Shown piece after piece: positions 62,694 through 64,000 of a stretch of DNA of 64,000 nt. The translations under genes and the position numbers were made by a program. Every line of letters starts with the position of its first letter. Position 1 is the first letter of the stretch. The stretch spans positions 20,608,342 through 20,672,341 of the forward strand of contig JAYGXS010000004.1 in NCBI GenBank assembly GCA_036362985.1, read 5' to 3'. This stretch comes from Ligula intestinalis. Taxonomy: Eukaryota > Platyhelminthes > Cestoda > Diphyllobothriidea > Diphyllobothriidae. The notes below the pieces were generated by a model. That model saw nothing but the letters and a program-made list of their open reading frames with translations. It was not told the DNA's origin and did no database searches.

Positions 62694-63400
62694 TCAAAAC
62701 CGAAAGTGTGCTTGTGTGTTTCACTCGAGTTTAAACAAAATTGGTTATTGATAAGTTTAAACAACGCACAAGTTGAGCCAAGCGCCCACATACTACTGCT
62801 CCCACCCTCACCCTCTCCCGAAATATTCATCTCATGGTCTTAAAAGTCCTACAGCGAGGGTGACATAAAATCACGTAGGCGGCTCTGAAACAAGCGGTTG
62901 TTCTCGCACTAAAATTAATCGGCGCCTGTAGTGCAGTCCAGTAGCAGTATGAGTGTCAAAGCAGTGTGGCGGTCTTACAGCTAACCGCCTCCAAACGCGA
63001 GATGCCACTGACGTGTCTTCCCAGGGTCTCGCCCAGTCGACAGCCCCCCGCCCTTTTCGGTCATCACTAAAAATCCTACGCTTGCGAACACTTGGGAATC
63101 CGCTTTGAGCGGGACGGCGGCTCACGCGACCTCCCGGCTGGACACCGTGCCGGACGCAGCGGCAGCTTCCTCCTAACCCTTGTACACAATACATTGTTCC
63201 GTCTACTCTGCCTTCCCAAGACTTCTCCTATCTCCTAAGGAACCAGGGCCTGAATGATTGTAGCTGTTAGGGTTAACCGTCTTAACCTTAACTCCTATAG
63301 CAGTCCTATTAAGGGTGAGCGCTGCTTTCCCTTTCGCGAGGGTTAAGTGGCTAGAAAAGGTGCTCAAAACAAATCCTGGGTCATGATCTCTGCCTGCAGA
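62694..63400. other. GC-richer stretch, unassigned
   Basis: A 107-codon - strand frame (63194-62871) is Arg/Gly/Pro-rich and without a known domain. It could be the 5' part of the RTE-like element that follows, but nothing in it proves this. Confidence 0.35.
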
Positions 63401-63402
63401 CC

Positions 63403-64000
63403 GTGGCCGAAACACTAAAAATCAAAATGTTTTTATCCCCATTCCCTTCACCTTCCTCTCCCACCCCTCGAACAAGGACTCCTGACGGAAAGCCAGTGTG
63501 GTTTTTGCCATCACCGCGACACCACGGATATGATCTTCGCTGCGCGCTAAGTGCACAGAACTGCCAGGAGATGCGCACCCACCCGTTCACTATTTTCGTG
63601 GATCTAACAAAAGCGTTCGACACGGTAAATCGTGCTGGACTTAGGAAATTCATGCAAAAGTTTGGTTGTCCTGCGCACTTCACTCATATGGTACGCTAAT
63701 TCCGCGAAGGGATGATGTCGCGCGTCACAGATGACGGAATGGCTTCCTAAGCCTTGGCAGCGACCAATGAAGTGAAGCAGGGCTGTGTCCTAACGTCCAC
63801 CCTCTTCAGTCTCATTTTCTTCGCCATGCAGACGGACGCCTACCGTGACGAACGTCCCGGGATTCCCATAAAGGACAGAACGATTGGTCACCTCCTGAAT
63901 ATTCGACGCATGAAGGCCCTTACACCTGTCTCAACGACCACCGTTCATGACCTGCTGTTCGCGGACGACTGCGCTCTTAATACCAAAACCCAAGCGGATA
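63403..64000 (+). mobile_element. RTE-like LINE reverse-transcriptase fragment (runs off the window)
   Basis: Encodes HPFTIFVDLTKAFDTVNR (motif A), KFGCPAHFTHMVR, then after a TAA at 63698 MMSRVTDDGMAS, TNEVKQGCVLTSTLFSLIFF, DAYRDERPG and VHDLLFADDCALNT (FADD box). This motif order is typical of RTE-type LINE RTs common in flatworms. Two in-frame TAA codons (63698, 63748) make it a pseudogene here. Confidence 0.85.

Noticed and set aside
62871..63194. 107-codon - strand frame
   Set aside because: Arg/Gly/Pro-rich without any domain; such frames are common in GC-rich noncoding DNA.
1..64000. CRISPR arrays, bacterial operons, rRNA genes
   Set aside because: No regularly spaced direct repeats, no ribosome-binding-site-led gene runs and no rRNA-like stretches were seen; the window is eukaryotic.

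Overview
The window looks like a eukaryotic nuclear scaffold from a flatworm, most likely a tapeworm. This is inferred from a mix of very short introns (32 and 35 nt) and kilobase introns, dense LINE, Penelope-like and tRNA-SINE content, hammerhead-ribozyme motifs, and divergent host proteins. Species-level assignment is not possible from sequence alone. A run of ten Ns at 62684-62693 marks an assembly gap.

Two host genes can be reconstructed by joining exons with matching splice phases. (1) A SNAPC4-like gene (largest, Myb-repeat subunit of the snRNA-activating protein complex) lies on the + strand from 18745 to 47152. It has 13 proposed exons and about 1038 codons. Its introns are packed with transposable elements. 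(2) A small NOPCHAP1-like gene (NOP58/box C/D snoRNP assembly chaperone) lies on the - strand at 49682-50422, with three exons and 128 residues. The two genes converge. Both products would serve small nuclear or nucleolar RNA biology: one drives snRNA gene transcription, the other assembles snoRNPs. That shared theme is inference only.

Layout. 1-18.2 kb is a transposon graveyard: a 3' LINE fragment, a - strand CR1/Jockey-like LINE (family A, 1172-5460), a LINE-B 3' UTR fragment, a + strand LINE fragment, a Penelope-like (PLE) cluster with reverse transcriptase and GIY-YIG domains (8216-13130), and a second - strand LINE (family B, 13130-17760). 18.2-47.2 kb is SNAPC4. Its introns hold LINE-D C-terminal fragments, four copies of a tRNA-derived SINE, three copies of an approximately 0.4 kb hAT-like MITE, three copies of an AT-rich repeat of 0.5-1.3 kb, a hammerhead ribozyme, a palindromic PLE remnant, a 3'-truncated Helitron and a duplicated pseudo-exon. 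47.2-49.7 kb is intergenic with tRNA-like repeats. 49.7-50.4 kb is NOPCHAP1. 51.9-56.0 kb is a nearly full-length + strand CR1-like LINE (family C). 56.7-61.0 kb is a second family A LINE. 61-63.4 kb has nothing recognised. 63.4-64.0 kb is an RTE-like reverse-transcriptase fragment running off the window.

Almost all long open frames other than the two host genes are decayed transposon coding sequence or shadows of it. The strongest unusual signals are a near-canonical hammerhead ribozyme on the - strand at 25841-25882, large PLE-related palindromes, an hAT-like MITE with verifiable 8-bp target duplications, a tRNA-like unit antisense to the 5' ends of both family A LINEs, a duplicated SNAPC4 exon, and a glycine-rich insertion in one SNAPC4 Myb repeat.
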